Under the pieces are notes generated by a model, which had not been told where the DNA came from, made no database searches, and saw only the letters and a program-made list of their open reading frames with translations. This document shows, in pieces, positions 48,562-61,450 of a DNA stretch of 64,000 bases. Positions within the stretch are counted from its first letter, which is position 1, and each line of letters starts with the position of its first letter. A program made the translations under genes and the position numbers. Source of the DNA: Adenanthera pavonina (taxonomy: Eukaryota > Streptophyta > Magnoliopsida > Fabales > Fabaceae); the NCBI GenBank assembly GCA_026686845.1, contig JAIVEN010000007.1, positions 30,873,001 through 30,937,000 on the forward strand, read 5' to 3'.

Positions 48562-51500
48562 TATAATTTTCTAAAAAAAATATAAATAATAAACCTGATC
48601 CTTTTAAAACTCGAGATAAATCCTTAATTAAGAAGGTATTGGTACCACTAATAGTAAAGTAGGTGAAGTAATGTGTGGAGGCCATTCCTTGAATTTGGTT
48701 AATACTTGTATTTATATATGGTTCACCACATTTGTCTTTCTTGTTGTCTTTCATGCCGCCCCCTTCTCCCCACCACCAACCAATGAACCAACCTTATCTT
48801 TTTATCCATTAAATTCATTTCGTCCATTTATATTACACACACAATGTGTCCATATATATATATATATATTCAAAATTCAGAGCATTTTCCATTAATGGTC
48901 CAATTAATAAGGATGCGGTCATATCCTATAAAAATATGAATTCAAATTATACATGCTACCTATGTGAAGATTTTGTTTGTGGATCATAATTTGTAAGTAT
49001 ATCTATAATTTCTTTTTAATAATGAAGTTTGCCCTAATCTTGATGAGCCTGGTCTAGCACCCAGCCAAAATTAAATTTTTCTACTAAAAAAAAACCTTGA
49101 AAGCATGATCTTCCATATATATATATATATATAAAGGAAAAGAAAAAAGAAAGTTGACTTGGAGATTAATACTCTAAGAAAGAATATAAAAGTAGTGGGG
49201 ATGATGAGTAGCCATGCACCACTACTCACATATGAGGTAGATTAGTTTTGATGGAAACCTTAAATCTTATCCAAAATCAACAAGTCTGTAAATGCATATC
49301 ACAAATCCCATTTACTTTGTATGGACAATTCGACAAGAGTGGGACTAAACATAAAAGGAAAACTTTGGAAGCAGATAAAGCACAATCCTTAAAGGTGCAT
49401 GTATGTGTGTGCGTGTGTGTGTGCGCACATAGACCCAGAATATATCTTTAGGTATATCTGCATATATATGTACGTGTATGCTTCTTTCCCTAATTAAAAC
49501 ACCTCTTTACTTAACCTAAACTTGTCATTTTCCATTCCTTTGATGAATTGACCCCAAAAAGATCTTGAAAATCCATATTTCTAACTCTCTTGATTCTTAT
49601 ACATTCACTTAGCTATTAAGAATTACACGTTCTCATTATTCAAGACGTGTCTCTCTGGAATATATGTCACTGTTTTTTCTTCTTCTCAAATATGCTTTAA
49701 TTATAGGATCGAAAAATCATGCTTCTGATTTAATATATATATATATATATAATTTAGTCCTTTTATTTTATATATTGTCGGTGTTTTGTTAAATCTTACT
49801 AACATGCATAGCCCTATATATGTATTATGTATAGTTTCTTTAAATATGTATTTCTCAAATCAATATGTGAGTTAATTACTGTTCCTTTATCATGTATTTT
49901 CACCTCTCACATCATACAGATTCAAAATATCAAAATAACACACACACAGAGACAGAAATTGTCAATTTACCTAAAAACTTTGAAATTGTCGTCAGAAGAT
50001 AGCCCCACTGGACCCTTAACTTAAACCTGTTTCCCACATGTAATATTAAAGGGAGGCCAGAGATCTTGGTTTTGATTTTTTTTTGCCTTCGAATTTCAAT
50101 TCTCATTCCTCTAATGCCCCTTTTGGTACGATGAAATTGGAGCTAGCTCAGGAAGTGGAAATGGAAACAGAACTCTAAAATAATGATTTTTAGCTGCTCT
50201 CTTAATTAGTGTTGGAGTTGGAAACAGAGGCCCCCCTTTGTCTTTTTTTTTTAAATTATATATATATTTGTGAATGGAAGAGAAAAAAAACACAGATAAT
50301 AAGAAAAGTGGAGAAGTTTTCTTTTTTCTTTCACAAGTGACCACCACGTACCAATCAATATCTGCAAATCATAATCTTTGAAATGGTTAGGGTTTTCAGG
50401 TGCTTGTGGGGTCTTATGGCCCCCCCTCCCCACTTAACTATACAAGAGGTGATTACCTCGGAATTGAACTCTTCCATCCAATATATATATATATATATAT
50501 CATTCGCTTCACCACTAATTATGCCAATCACAAAATGATTACACTTAGATAATCACATTATACTCACCTAGCTCATACATATCTCTATCATAATCTTTGA
50601 AAATTTATTATTACAAAAGTCCGTATCACCAAAAGTATATATAATCACTGCTCCTGTATTGTATTTTAATTACTATTTGACAAACTGCATAGGACATATA
50701 TATATATATATACCTCTCACTTGGTCATATCATACAAAAATATGAAACTATATCCCATTATATAAAAAATAAATTATTCCACGAACTACTTGGTTCAACT
50801 AGCAGAGAAATTGAATCCTATCAACTAATTGGTATTACATGTGTATTAGAAAATAGGGCTCATGAAATAAGCAGATTTAACCTTTATGTGAAAGTTTTTC
50901 AACAGAAATTTAAATTATACATTTATAAAATTAAGATAAAAATGAAGATAAAAAACAGTACAAATTAATTAAACTATATAAAATTTTGACCCCGCATTAT
51001 TTTTCCACAATACAAGATCACAAATTTAAATTTAAACAAATTAAAATCAATCAATCAATAACATAAGTTAAACACCTCATATAAGTTAAACATCACACTA
51101 TTTCTAAGTCATTGACTTTTTACAACTTTTTCATTATAAATAGATTTATAAAAATTTTATAGAGAGAGAAATGCGAAAGGAAGAGTGAGAAAAAACCAAA
51201 AAAAAAATGTTGAAAAAAAATGATGGGGTTATGTCATGTGACATGCAATAATGGGATGAGTTGAAGTTTGTAAAGAGGTGATGTCATAGCTTTTGGCTTT
51301 GGAGTTCCAACGACGATCCTTGTGGGAAATGGGGTCCCTATGTTTGTTGTTACAATTTTAATTTTATTTATTAATCAATTTCCAAACTCTTATTAATATT
51401 CATACTATTACTGATAATAATTTAATGTAATAAAAATAATTTTTCAAATATATGTGTGCCTTTTCATCATGCCATGTGTTGAGTTGTTGTGTCTTTGTTG

Positions 51501-51578
51501 TGAGTGTGACAACTCGCATGCCATATGGGCAATTGTGCGAAAAAGAGCCAATGCACGCTCTCTTGCATTTGCATGCGC

Positions 51579-51601
51579 ATATATATATATATATATATAT
51601 T
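51579..51601. repeat. (AT)n microsatellite
   Basis: Uninterrupted alternating AT of about 22 bases; a second of similar length is at 51696-51719. Confidence 0.9.
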
Positions 51602-52275
51602 TCATGTCTTGTGTGTTGTATTCATCAGACAAAATTATGTGCCTTTATCTTTTCCCTTTCTTTATATAAATTTGAGTTTCTTTTCTAATATTTTAATATA
51701 TATATATATATATATATATTGAAAATAAAATATAAATATGTCAACTCAAAACTTACGATCTTAGTACCATCGTATGTATGTATATATGCACGTATGTTGT
51801 GTCGTTTATACATTTTTTGTCTATTTTTTTTTCATGATCTTTTCTTTTCATGTTGCAATTGATATCGAGAACTAAACCCAATGATTTTGGAAACAAATTA
51901 TTGAAAAAATTTAAAAGAAAGTAATTAAGAAGAAGAAGAAGAAAAAAAGAAAGTGAGGAAGGGAAATTGAAAAGTCAACTTGATTTGATGGATAATTATT
52001 CACTAGAAAAAATTGCATCAAGCATGGCCGTAATTATTTTTCTCGCATGATTGGAGTAAATATATATGCCTTTCAATCAAGAGTAAATAATTTCATAAAC
52101 TAAAAAAATATGAATTTTAAATTATCACTTCTTAAGGCTGAAGTATTAATGCAATTATCCTTGTTCAAATTTCAACTATGTCTTGCATCAAGAAATATAA
52201 ATGACACAAAGAAATTGGAGATTAAAATAAAATGATCAATAATTAATTATTTGTTCTTATGACGCTTAACTGTTA

Positions 52276-52277
<2 letters not shown>

Positions 52278-52309
<32 letters not shown>
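52278..52309. repeat. (CA)16 microsatellite
   Basis: About sixteen uninterrupted CA units, read directly. Confidence 0.95.
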
Positions 52310-52310
<1 letters not shown>

Positions 52311-52563
52311 TTGTATTGTTAATAGTCTCAACTCTCAACAACCACTAGACATTGGTACGGATACTGAAATTAGTTAAATAATTTTAATCGGATACATCTC
52401 ATCACTAATTATTAAATTTAATCTTGCAAACATGCATGATGCATACTCAAACACTGGGGCCACTAATGGATTATTGGAGTATAATTTTATAATTTATTTA
52501 TTTAATTTGTATTCTATTTTTTTTCAATAATTTCTCAATGTGAAAAGAATAGAGACGCCTTTT

Positions 52564-52574
52564 GGGGGGGGGGG
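52564..52574. repeat. Poly-G run of 11
   Basis: Eleven consecutive G in otherwise AT-rich DNA; the exact count is prone to sequencing error. Confidence 0.8.
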
Positions 52575-54768
52575 TTTCATTTAGGATCTTGTAACCCAAA
52601 AAGAAAAAAAAAATCAGCTGATTATTTTAAATTTTAGCATGCGGTGATAAAAACATTTTAAATTGATTAAAGTGGCATTGATCAGAACAACATGAATAAG
52701 GCTCCCCCAAAAGATCGACATTGGAGAATATATAATACAACCAATTATCTTCTTGATTAATCAAATTTCAAACTTGCTTTTTGTGATTAGAAAAATACAA
52801 TTTTAGTTAAATATGTTTTTTTAAATTTGGTAAAAAAACTCACAAAACATATTGATGTTTTGCGCACCCGCAATCATGATACATTGATCGTTATTTTCTT
52901 TTAGTGTTTTTCTCTGAAAATCAAATACTACTTTTTTCTTTGGCAAGGACGCCATGTTTTAATGGTGAACGAAACGTTTGGCTTCTTATTAATATAACCA
53001 AAAATAATATAAAATATAAAATTTATAAGAAACACATTATTATCAAACTAACTTGATACATATATGAAAAAAGGTGCCAAGTTATAAACAATAGAATCGA
53101 TTTCTAATTTTTCCTCTTTATACACATATATATATATATATATGTATATATTATTTTATTTTATTTTTTATGCAAATTAAAATAAAATTTTTTATATTAC
53201 AAGTTATTATAAAATTATTAATTATGTGATTAGAGGCAAGAGGGTATGTGTATAAATAAAAACAAAAAGACTAATGGCAGGTGGATTGAATAGTAAACAA
53301 TTTTACTTTTTAGGTAAAATTCCAAGTTTGAGTTCAGCGAATGAAAAAATGTGCAAAGAGGTCTTTTTCCAATTAAAGTTTCGTTTAATTTGAATCAGAA
53401 TTACTTAATTGAAAAAATGTGCAAAGAGTATCAATTTTTTAATAAAAAAAAGGGCAAAGGGGTAGGCACTGTGATTGATTAAGTGTGATTAATAATGAGA
53501 AGTGTACTTCATTGCTTCATCCTCTAATTATTGGGGTTGTAAAAGGGGCAGCCTTCTTTATGAGACAGGTTTATGAGTTATGACTATGCTCCCTCTCCTG
53601 TCCCACTCTTGCCCATAACCCATGCAACTCCCCATTACTACTTTCTTTGTTTTTCTTGTTAGTATAAATTATTTTCAATTGTTTTATACATATACAATCT
53701 TAAAAGTAGTTAAAATTTTTAAACTTAATTTATTTTCATATAGTTTTATCATTCTATCATCAAGAACCAACTATGCTAATTAAAAATATATATGAAAAAA
53801 ATATTTAAGGACTTGTAATTTTTTCCCAAAAAAATATAATCTCATTTTTTTCAAGTTACAAATTTACTCCCTCGATATTATGCATCATTGTCATCTAATA
53901 AAGGATAATAATAAATACAAAAAACCCATGTAATTGCAATTGTAATTGTAAATTTTGTGAAATGCTTGTATTATAAAATGTGGGTTCTTAGGTGTGATAT
54001 TGACTATATATATATATATATATATATGGAGAGTAGTATGTCTCAAACTTTTTGCGGGTCGGTTCCATTAATGAAAGAAATGAGAGAGTGTGGTCATGGG
54101 GGAATCATTGCGTCCTGGATGTGGTGTTGTCTTTAAGAATGAAATGAATCATTAAAAAGCAGAGCAGCCAATTACTACATGAAATTAATTAAAGTCGTCC
54201 TCTTTCTTTCTGAAAAGCAGCCTTGAACCACGGCCTCACCTCACCCTTATGACCTTCTCTTAGACCCCCCACCTACCTACCTCTCTAATTAATCACCTAA
54301 TTCCATTCCCTTCAATTCAATCCTGATTTTGCCGCGGACAACGGAAATATCATCAACGTACAAATTAAAGCTCGTATTCATTTCATCTCTCTCTATATGT
54401 CTATCATTTTCTTTCTTCACTGTCTACAGTTCTCTTCTCCTTTCCTTCTTATGAAAACTCAGAAACAAGGGGTAATCAAAGAGACAACAACTAAAATACA
54501 AGACATAACAAAATCCAATCATCAAACCTTTAGAACCAACCAAAAAAAACTATCAGTCTCTCTCATTATCATTATCATCAAAACACCCCTATGTACAGAA
54601 TAAATCTTGTGGCTTCATCAACTGCACCATTCAGTATACTGGACAAATCTAATCAATCTGATGATGGTGATTCCGCCACAAGTTTTACTTCTCAAGAGGT
54701 CAATATCCTATCTGCGCCATGAAAAACTCGACCACTTTTCAGATGTAGAGTTCTCAGAAAAACTGAGT

Positions 54769-56236
54769 TCAAGATGGTCTGGAGGGATGGGAGTGGTGGG
54801 ATTTGGTGTGAGCAAAAGGATAGAACCTGGGTTTGCTTAGAGGGAATCCAATGGCTTTGGATGAGGCAGATTCAACGGTGGCTCCTGTATTAGTGATTTT
54901 CGTGGTGGAAGGAGCTGCAGTGGAAGTAGTAGCGGTGGCCGTGGCCGTGACCGTGGCGGTGGTGGTGGTGATGGTGGAGGTGGAGGAATTGTTCGTAGCG
55001 ACTCGCTCGCAAGAGGGACACATGGTCAAGGTAGTGGCTGGCAATTGCATGAAGAATGGGTTTGAGTTAGTCTTCAAAGCTCTCAGTTCTTGAAGCTCTT
55101 TGTGAAGCCTTCTATTCTCTTCAGTTAGCGTCTCGCAACACCTCTTCAAGTACTCACAGTCTACCTCTGTCTGCTTCAACTTCGTCCTGCATGTCCAAAC
55201 CCGGAAACCCAATTTAGTACATCAGAAACGAAGAATTTTTTTTTTCTAAACCAATATGCTAAAAAGACTTTAAAAAAAACAAAAGCTTGAACAAGGATTA
55301 AATTAATAATTTGATTGATATGTGTACGTCTAGATATACCTTGCTCTTCTGTTTTGAAACCAGACTTCTACTTGGCGAGGGCGAAGATTGAGCTGTTTAG
55401 CAAGAGCAATTTTCTGTTTCTGCACCATAAAATTTTGTAAAAGTTTCAGAGGAAATTTAAGAAACACATCATCCGCAGGAAACTGAGCTTCTTGAGCAAC
55501 TTACTGGGTTAAGAGTGCTGTGTTCTTTGAAGCTCTCTTCGAGAAAAGCAGATTGCTCCTTTGACAACCTTAGCTTCTTCCTCGTACTACCAACGTTTTC
55601 TTCTTCATCGCTTGCTCTTGAAGAAGCAGCCCTTTGATCATAATAAACCTCTCCATCAGAGTCCCTCTTGCAACCACTAATACCACTACCTCCTTTGTTG
55701 TACATACAGAGATCCATCTGAAACGACGACGCAGCGCTGTTCGGAGAGGAGGACATCGCCGCCTCATCCTCCTCCGCTGCCGTCGCCGGCGGCAATCTAT
55801 TCACGTCCACGCCTCTTGAAGAACTTCCTGCATGTCAAAAACAGAGCTATCAATATCAAAAACAGGTCAAGCCATTCAAGACAGAATTTTGGGAAGATTT
55901 AAGAAGAGGGTGCTGACCATTTTCAGAGGGAGGCCATGGAAATGAGATTTGGGGAGGTGGGTTGGCGCGAGAAACAACGACTGGTGTGTGAGGGAGAAGA
56001 TCAAGCTGCACATATTCAGTTCTATCTTCATGGTCTTCAATACTCTGTTTTCCCTTTTGCTCTTTGGCTTCTGCTGCTTCTTCCTTTTCTTCTGGTTCTT
56101 CTTCTTCTTCTTGTTGATTTAATGGTTCTGTACCAATGGGGCCGATCGATAAAGTGGTGTTAAAAGCTAATCCCAGAAGGTTGGAAGGTTCAGAAGGCTT
56201 TGAAGCATGATCCCCCAAGCTCAAACCAAGCTCCAT
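54769..56236 (-). CDS. HAT14: Class II HD-Zip transcription factor, HAT14-like
   Basis: Four coding exons on the minus strand: 56236-55918, 55827-55505, 55419-55340, 55186-54769; 379 aa, all in phase. It starts MELGLSLGDH, giving an EAR-type LGLSL motif (residues 3-7) typical of repressors. The homeodomain (about 188-245) ends with WFQNRRAR (234-241). The leucine zipper has Leu at 254, 261, 268 and 275, and the class II CPSCE motif is at 297-301. HD-Zip II proteins bind CAATNATTG-type sites as dimers and act in shade, auxin and organ polarity responses (family knowledge). The N-terminus, the SRAS..ENVGSTRKKLRLSKEQSAFLEESFK region and FFMQLPATTLTMCPSCERVAT match Arabidopsis HAT14 better than HAT3/ATHB4 as I recall them. 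The C-terminus is unusual for a long Thr/Ala tract. I chose the ATG at 56236 because it gives the conserved N-terminus. Confidence 0.95.
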
Positions 56237-56350
56237 CTCAGAGTCTGCATAGGCAATAACACACACAGAGAAGAGAGATATAAAGACAGAGAAGAAAGAA
56301 GGAGAAGGAAGAAAAGAGGTATGGAGTGAGAAGGCGTCCTTGAAAAGGGT

Positions 56351-56357
56351 CTTTATA
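56351..56357 (-). promoter_or_regulatory. Candidate TATA box of the HAT14-like gene
   Basis: TATAAAG on the minus strand about 115 bases upstream of the ATG, immediately preceded by CAATAATTA, one base from an HD-Zip-type CAATNATTG site. Confidence 0.45.
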
Positions 56358-56399
56358 ATTATTGATGAGGTCTAAGATGATCAATGGAAGACCCAGATG

Positions 56400-59239
56400 G
56401 TCACTTTTGATTTTTTCAGAATAATATACTTTTTTGCTTTTTAATATACCAGGATTAATTGGCGGTTTGTTTTAAATATTAGTGATTAATATAAATATAA
56501 TGAGAAATATAAAAATCGTTGTGTGGCGAGTGTGTACAAGAGGGAGGGGGTTTGACCAAGAAAGCATACCAAGGTTGACAAAAACGCACGTGAAACCCTA
56601 TTTTACGGGTGGGGAGGTGAGAGAAATAATGAGAGAAAGAGTGGTTCTAAGTTATCGCATTCTTCCTTAATCTACTGGAGAATTTATATCAGCATTTGGA
56701 TATTGTAAAATAAATATACTTGAACAGAGACAATGGTAAAAATTATTATTATTATAAAAAATTATATTTAATCTTAATTAATTTAGATTGCGTCCAGTTT
56801 CATCATATGCCTGATGTAAAAAATCTCTCTCTTATTATTATATATTTTTTAAAATTATAGGATACATTATATATATAACCATATGAATTTTAGGTCATGT
56901 TATTTTAGTAATAATTATGTGTGGAGTAAACCTGAAAAGTGCACTCAAAACTTTGTCATTATTATTTATCTCTTTTTTCTTTTTTTAGAAAAAAGGGAGA
57001 AATGCCATTATTCATCTCTCTGCTTTTTATTTAATTTTTTAATTCAATTCACTTGAGTACCTGAGAAATACAACAAAAATAAAAGTATGATACGGTAGTA
57101 ATAAAAAGGACAACCAACAAATTTTTGATATAATTAATAAATAATTAAATTTTTTAAATATATTATTTTAAATTCAATGAAATAAAAGTTTGTTATGAGA
57201 GTAAAAATATATTTCAATAATTATTAGATCTTACAAAAAAACTAGTCAGTCACACTGGGATCACCAGGTATCTATTAAAAAAGGACAATACGTGCACCAT
57301 TCTCCATATAATTAGGGGTCACTATAGGTTCGGCCTCACAAGCGAAGGGGAGGCAACAGCAATAGTAGCGCCCACAACCGCCACCTAAAGGGGTGGGAGA
57401 GGGCCCACTACCCCAAACATAAAAGGACTGAAGGGAACGACAATGTCATTCGCTCTTTGGAAACCAAGTCCCATGACCCTTCTTTAACTATATTTCCTTT
57501 CTTAACCCAACACGGAGAATGACATCCTAACATACTTTCCCCACAAAAAAATGACAATTACATTATCATCCTCCTTCATGTATTTAAAATATATATATAT
57601 CACTCCTTCCTTTGAATTTAATATATTTTCATATTTAAAAGTCTTTTATCATTTACTTCTGATTAATAAATTATTCACCTGTAACTAATTGATTTAAGTT
57701 GGCATGAATGATAGTTATTTTGATTTCTTAAGTAAGTGATTAAGAATTTAATTATCAATCTTTATATATGGAGTAAACATACTTAGAAGAGATTTATCTA
57801 TTATTTTCTCTAAGAGATACTAGTTTCTACTACTAAAAGAGAATACTTCTAATCCATGACCAAAAATAAAAATTAACTTGCGTATAAAATAATAATTAAA
57901 TTGATATTAAATTTTGAATGTGATAATCATGAATTTTAATTTTAACATAAATGTAAAATCAGTTAAGTAATTTCTTTTTTTTTGGGGAAAAAAGGAATGA
58001 GCATTATTCCGAAAGCACTTAAAAATAGATATTTTTATAATATATAATATTAAATGAGTTAAATGATAATATCTATAAACGATGATGCGAAATAGTATGT
58101 GAATTGACGTATATGTTATGATTGCTAAAAAAAATTTGTATTCACCATCTTTGTTGGGAAGGGAAGGGATATGTATTAACAAAAAAAAATATGGTTACAT
58201 GGACTTATCTATTCACTATCTTTAATCATTATGTACCTTATATGTTAAGCTATCTTATATAACAAAGTTTTTTTTTCGTTTTTTAATATTTTTTATTTAT
58301 TTTTGTTATGCATTTAGATAAGCCACGTATTAGATACTTCCAAACAATTAATCCATCTATCTACTTGATTGGAGTATGAGGAACTATAAAATCGATTAAT
58401 GAACGATAAAATCGGTGTCCTATGCTTCCAGTGTATAATATTTTGGGATTTATAAGTTTTTCCTTATAATCATGATCTGAATTGATTAAAGATATGTTAG
58501 GTACGTAGGTTTAGCTAGAAGCATCAAAATTAGGAACGGAATTAAGGTTGATTTAACAATTACATATATGACAAACATGCTTTGTGTCTCCAAACCTAAC
58601 CTTAATCCCATTTTTTAATCAAAATCCATTAATCAATAAACTAACTTACGATTGAAATAACTTGAAGAGAGATGGACATATTGGCGGGTCCTATTTGGAG
58701 ATTATATGCATGGTTGGAGATTATTCTAATTACATTTATCCATATGGTAATTAATTTCAATCATCTTTGAAAAATAATATATATATATATATATATAAAC
58801 TGGCGAAATAGAAAAAAGAAAAACAAGTTCTAAAAGTTTAAGCTATATTAGAAGAAACATCATGATCGATCGTATCATTATAATTAACCAAACTATTCTA
58901 ATACTCTAATAATAGATAGGATCTAAAGCAAATGTCTTAAAAAAAAGATTATTTCGAAAATGAAATATTCTGAGCATGCGTTTCGCTGAGCAATTGATTA
59001 AATTTGAGTGATGGGAAACAAATGGAATAATCGATGTTACATTTTTTCTTTTGTGTAATAATATTTATTAAGAATTACTCGATCCACTTGTGTTGCCACA
59101 CATTTAAATGGAAACATGCATGATGAGTTACGTCAAACTAATTAAAACTACTTACCAACTTCTAGTTCATTACCAACAAAAAAAAATCCTTTTATAATTC
59201 GTAAAATTATTATTCTATTTTATTTTATTTTATTTTTTA
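56400..59239. other. HAT14-like upstream region and spacer
   Basis: No gene supported. A patch at about 57300-57560 is clearly richer in G+C than its surroundings (includes gcgcccacaaccgccacc) but has no long ORF. A (TA)n tract lies near 58774-58795. Confidence 0.45.
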
Positions 59240-59689
59240 CTCTCTCTATTCCAATTTAAAAGACGTTTTAAAAAATCACACACGTTAAGAAAAGTAGTTA
59301 AAATTAGTTGAAAAAAAGTCATAGCTTTTACAAAAAAAATTACAACTTCCTCTAATTCTAAATATAGAGTATTTTTGTACTGATCCTAAATATATAACAT
59401 TTTATAATATATGAGTTAATATTTATTGTGTATTTTAAAAAAGTCCTTATTTAATATATCTCATAAAGAGAGATTAAATAATGATAGTTATAAAAAATTG
59501 TTGTGGTTTTTTGAAAAATCGGGATAGTTGGCTAACTTTAACTTTCATTCTTAATCCGTATAATTCGATTAAAAAAATTTTATATTAATGATCGGAGGGA
59601 GTATCATTAAAAAAATACCCTTCATTTATTTCATTGACTTTTCTTATAAAAACGAGAGCATCTTATTTGTAAAATGAGTTGATAAAGAG
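59240..59689. mobile_element. Stowaway-like MITE interrupted by a second MITE
   Basis: The left end CTCTCTCTATTCC after TA (59238-59239) and the right end ...AAAGAG before TA (59690-59691) look like a diverged Stowaway pair. Subterminal sequences (TTTAAAAGACGTTTT on the left, CATTTTACAAATAAGATG on the right in reverse complement) are compatible. The middle is occupied by the element at 59346-59601. Confidence 0.45.
59346..59601. mobile_element. Stowaway MITE nested inside another MITE
   Basis: It starts CTTCCTCTAATTCTAAATATAG and ends with the complement of CTCCCTCCGATC. TA follows the right end, while the left flank is AA, so one side of the duplication has changed. Internal sequence resembles the elements at 21535 and 60309 (taattcgattaaaa region). 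Confidence 0.65.
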
Positions 59690-60308
59690 TATTTTTGTAT
59701 AAAAAAGTTTTATATGGAGGGATTGGAAAAATTTTTGGAAATGATATCTTCTAAAAGGGGACGAAAAGATTATTATAAATCGAGAGACTTACTTAATAAT
59801 TACTTCCAACTCTCAAGAATTTGTTTCCCTAGGAAAAACTACTCAACGGCCTTTTAGTTAGCAATCTGCATAATGAGAATAACCACATGTACTAATTTGA
59901 TAGATAGAATAAAAAATATAAAAGACTTTATATCTATCAAATAAAATAAAAATATAATTTTCAAGATTACAAATGACTTTTTTATCTATATTTTAAAAAA
60001 CATAACAAATTTGTATCCCTCACTTATGTATCCTTTGTTTTGGTTATCTTTATATTTGTATGATGCTAGGTATTATCCTCTTCCCCGTGTTTAACCTTTG
60101 TACGTTAGCTTACTATATGATGTAATATAATATAATATAACATAATATGATAGGATATGATATAATTATTTTTATATGAAAATATTAAAAAAATAAAAGT
60201 TGTTAAATTATAATTACAAATATACATACGTACATACGAAAGTACATATATAAAAGACAAAATAACAATGCGGTTGTCCAATAGAATTAAAACATTGTGA
60301 ATTTAGTA

Positions 60309-60573
60309 CTCCCTCCGGTCTTATATATAGGATCTTTTGTCATAATTCTAAATATAAGACCCTTTACAGTATACGAGGTAATATTTATTATACATTTATA
60401 GAAAAATGCCCCTATTTAATGCATTCAAAGAGAAAGAGAAAGAGATTAAATAAGGAAAATTTTGAAAAAATGTTGGGATTTTCAGAAAAATCGAGGTAGT
60501 TAATTAGTTTTAATTTCAATTTTTAATCTGCATAATTTGGTTAAAAGTGTCTTATATTAAGGATTAGATGGAG
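60309..60573. mobile_element. Stowaway MITE
   Basis: 265 bp; it starts CTCCCTCCGGTCTTATATATAG, the right end in reverse complement is CTCCATCTAATCC, and TA flanks both sides (60307-60308, 60574-60575). Confidence 0.85.
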
Positions 60574-60612
60574 TATTAAAAGCTTGACATCCCTATTTAA
60601 AGCTTCTAAATA

Positions 60613-60890
60613 CTCCCTCCGTTCCTTAATATAAGGGACAAAAGACAAAATTACACAGATCAAGGAAAGTAATAAATTTATCTGAAATATAAAATAGTTT
60701 CCAAAAACGCCCTCATTTAATATTAATAACTGTTACATCATGCAATTAATATAAATAGAAAAATACTATATTAATTAGGGGTAATTTTGGAAAAAAGTTA
60801 TTAAATACACCAGACAAACCCCTTTGTCCCTTATATTTTGAAACATAGAAATTCCTCCAATTGTCCCTTATATTAAGGAACGGAAGGGAG
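60613..60890. mobile_element. Stowaway MITE with near-perfect long TIRs
   Basis: 278 bp; the left end CTCCCTCCGTTCCTTAATAT matches the right end CTCCCTTCCGTTCCTTAAT (reverse complement) apart from one extra base, and the match continues through AAGGGAC. TA flanks both sides (60611-60612, 60891-60892). It is the youngest-looking MITE in the window. Confidence 0.9.
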
Positions 60891-61156
60891 TAGCATTTAG
60901 CATGTAAGTATCTTAATATTTTGAATTCTTTAAATTTTGTCTGAAAAATCATAATATACCCATATATATCTATATAATTTATTCTCAAATTTCATTTCTT
61001 AAAATGTATTGCAAGATTTTAATTCATATTTAAAAAGTCAATTTAAAATAGAAAATCAATAATAAGTAAGGTTATTTATAAGTCATTTGTGAAGAATGTA
61101 ATTAATTCCTTAGGTTAATTTTGTACTATGCATGAGAACCACACCTAATTAGTTTA

Positions 61157-61448
61157 CTAACCCTAATCTCAAATATAAGAAAAAATAATTACTTTGCACT
61201 TATTAATATTATTAATTAAAGTTAGTTAACTTTATTTAATTTGCAAGAAAACATATTTCTTTCCGAAACTGTCTATAATTAATTTTTTCTACACTTAATT
61301 AATTACTATTGAAAAGCACAACTTTGCTCAAATTAATAAGAAGTATTACTGGGATATGTCATTTATGGCATCAAACATTTACATTTTTTTTATATCTTAA
61401 ACTAATATAATCTTCTCAAAATTCTTTTATATTTGAAATTGGTAGGAG
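61157..61448. mobile_element. Stowaway-like MITE, diverged
   Basis: 292 bp; left end CTAACCCTAATCTCAAATAT, right end in reverse complement CTCCTACCAATTTCAAATAT, TA on both sides. It shares internal atatttctttccgaaact with the element at 48300-48561. Confidence 0.65.
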
Positions 61449-61450
61449 TA

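Larger units (their letters stand above)
48562..54768. other. Gene-poor spacer rich in (TA)n and other microsatellites
   Basis: No gene supported. It holds many alternating AT tracts (near 48856, 49118, 49733, 50481, 50697, 51579-51601, 51696-51719, 53126 and 54005), a (CA)16 tract and a run of 11 G. Much of its right end will be 3' sequence of the HD-Zip gene. Confidence 0.55.

Noticed and set aside
55469..55504. Continuation of HAT14-like exon 2 past 55505
   Set aside because: It breaks the homeodomain after STLNP; splicing to 55419 restores KQKIALAKQLNLRPRQ.
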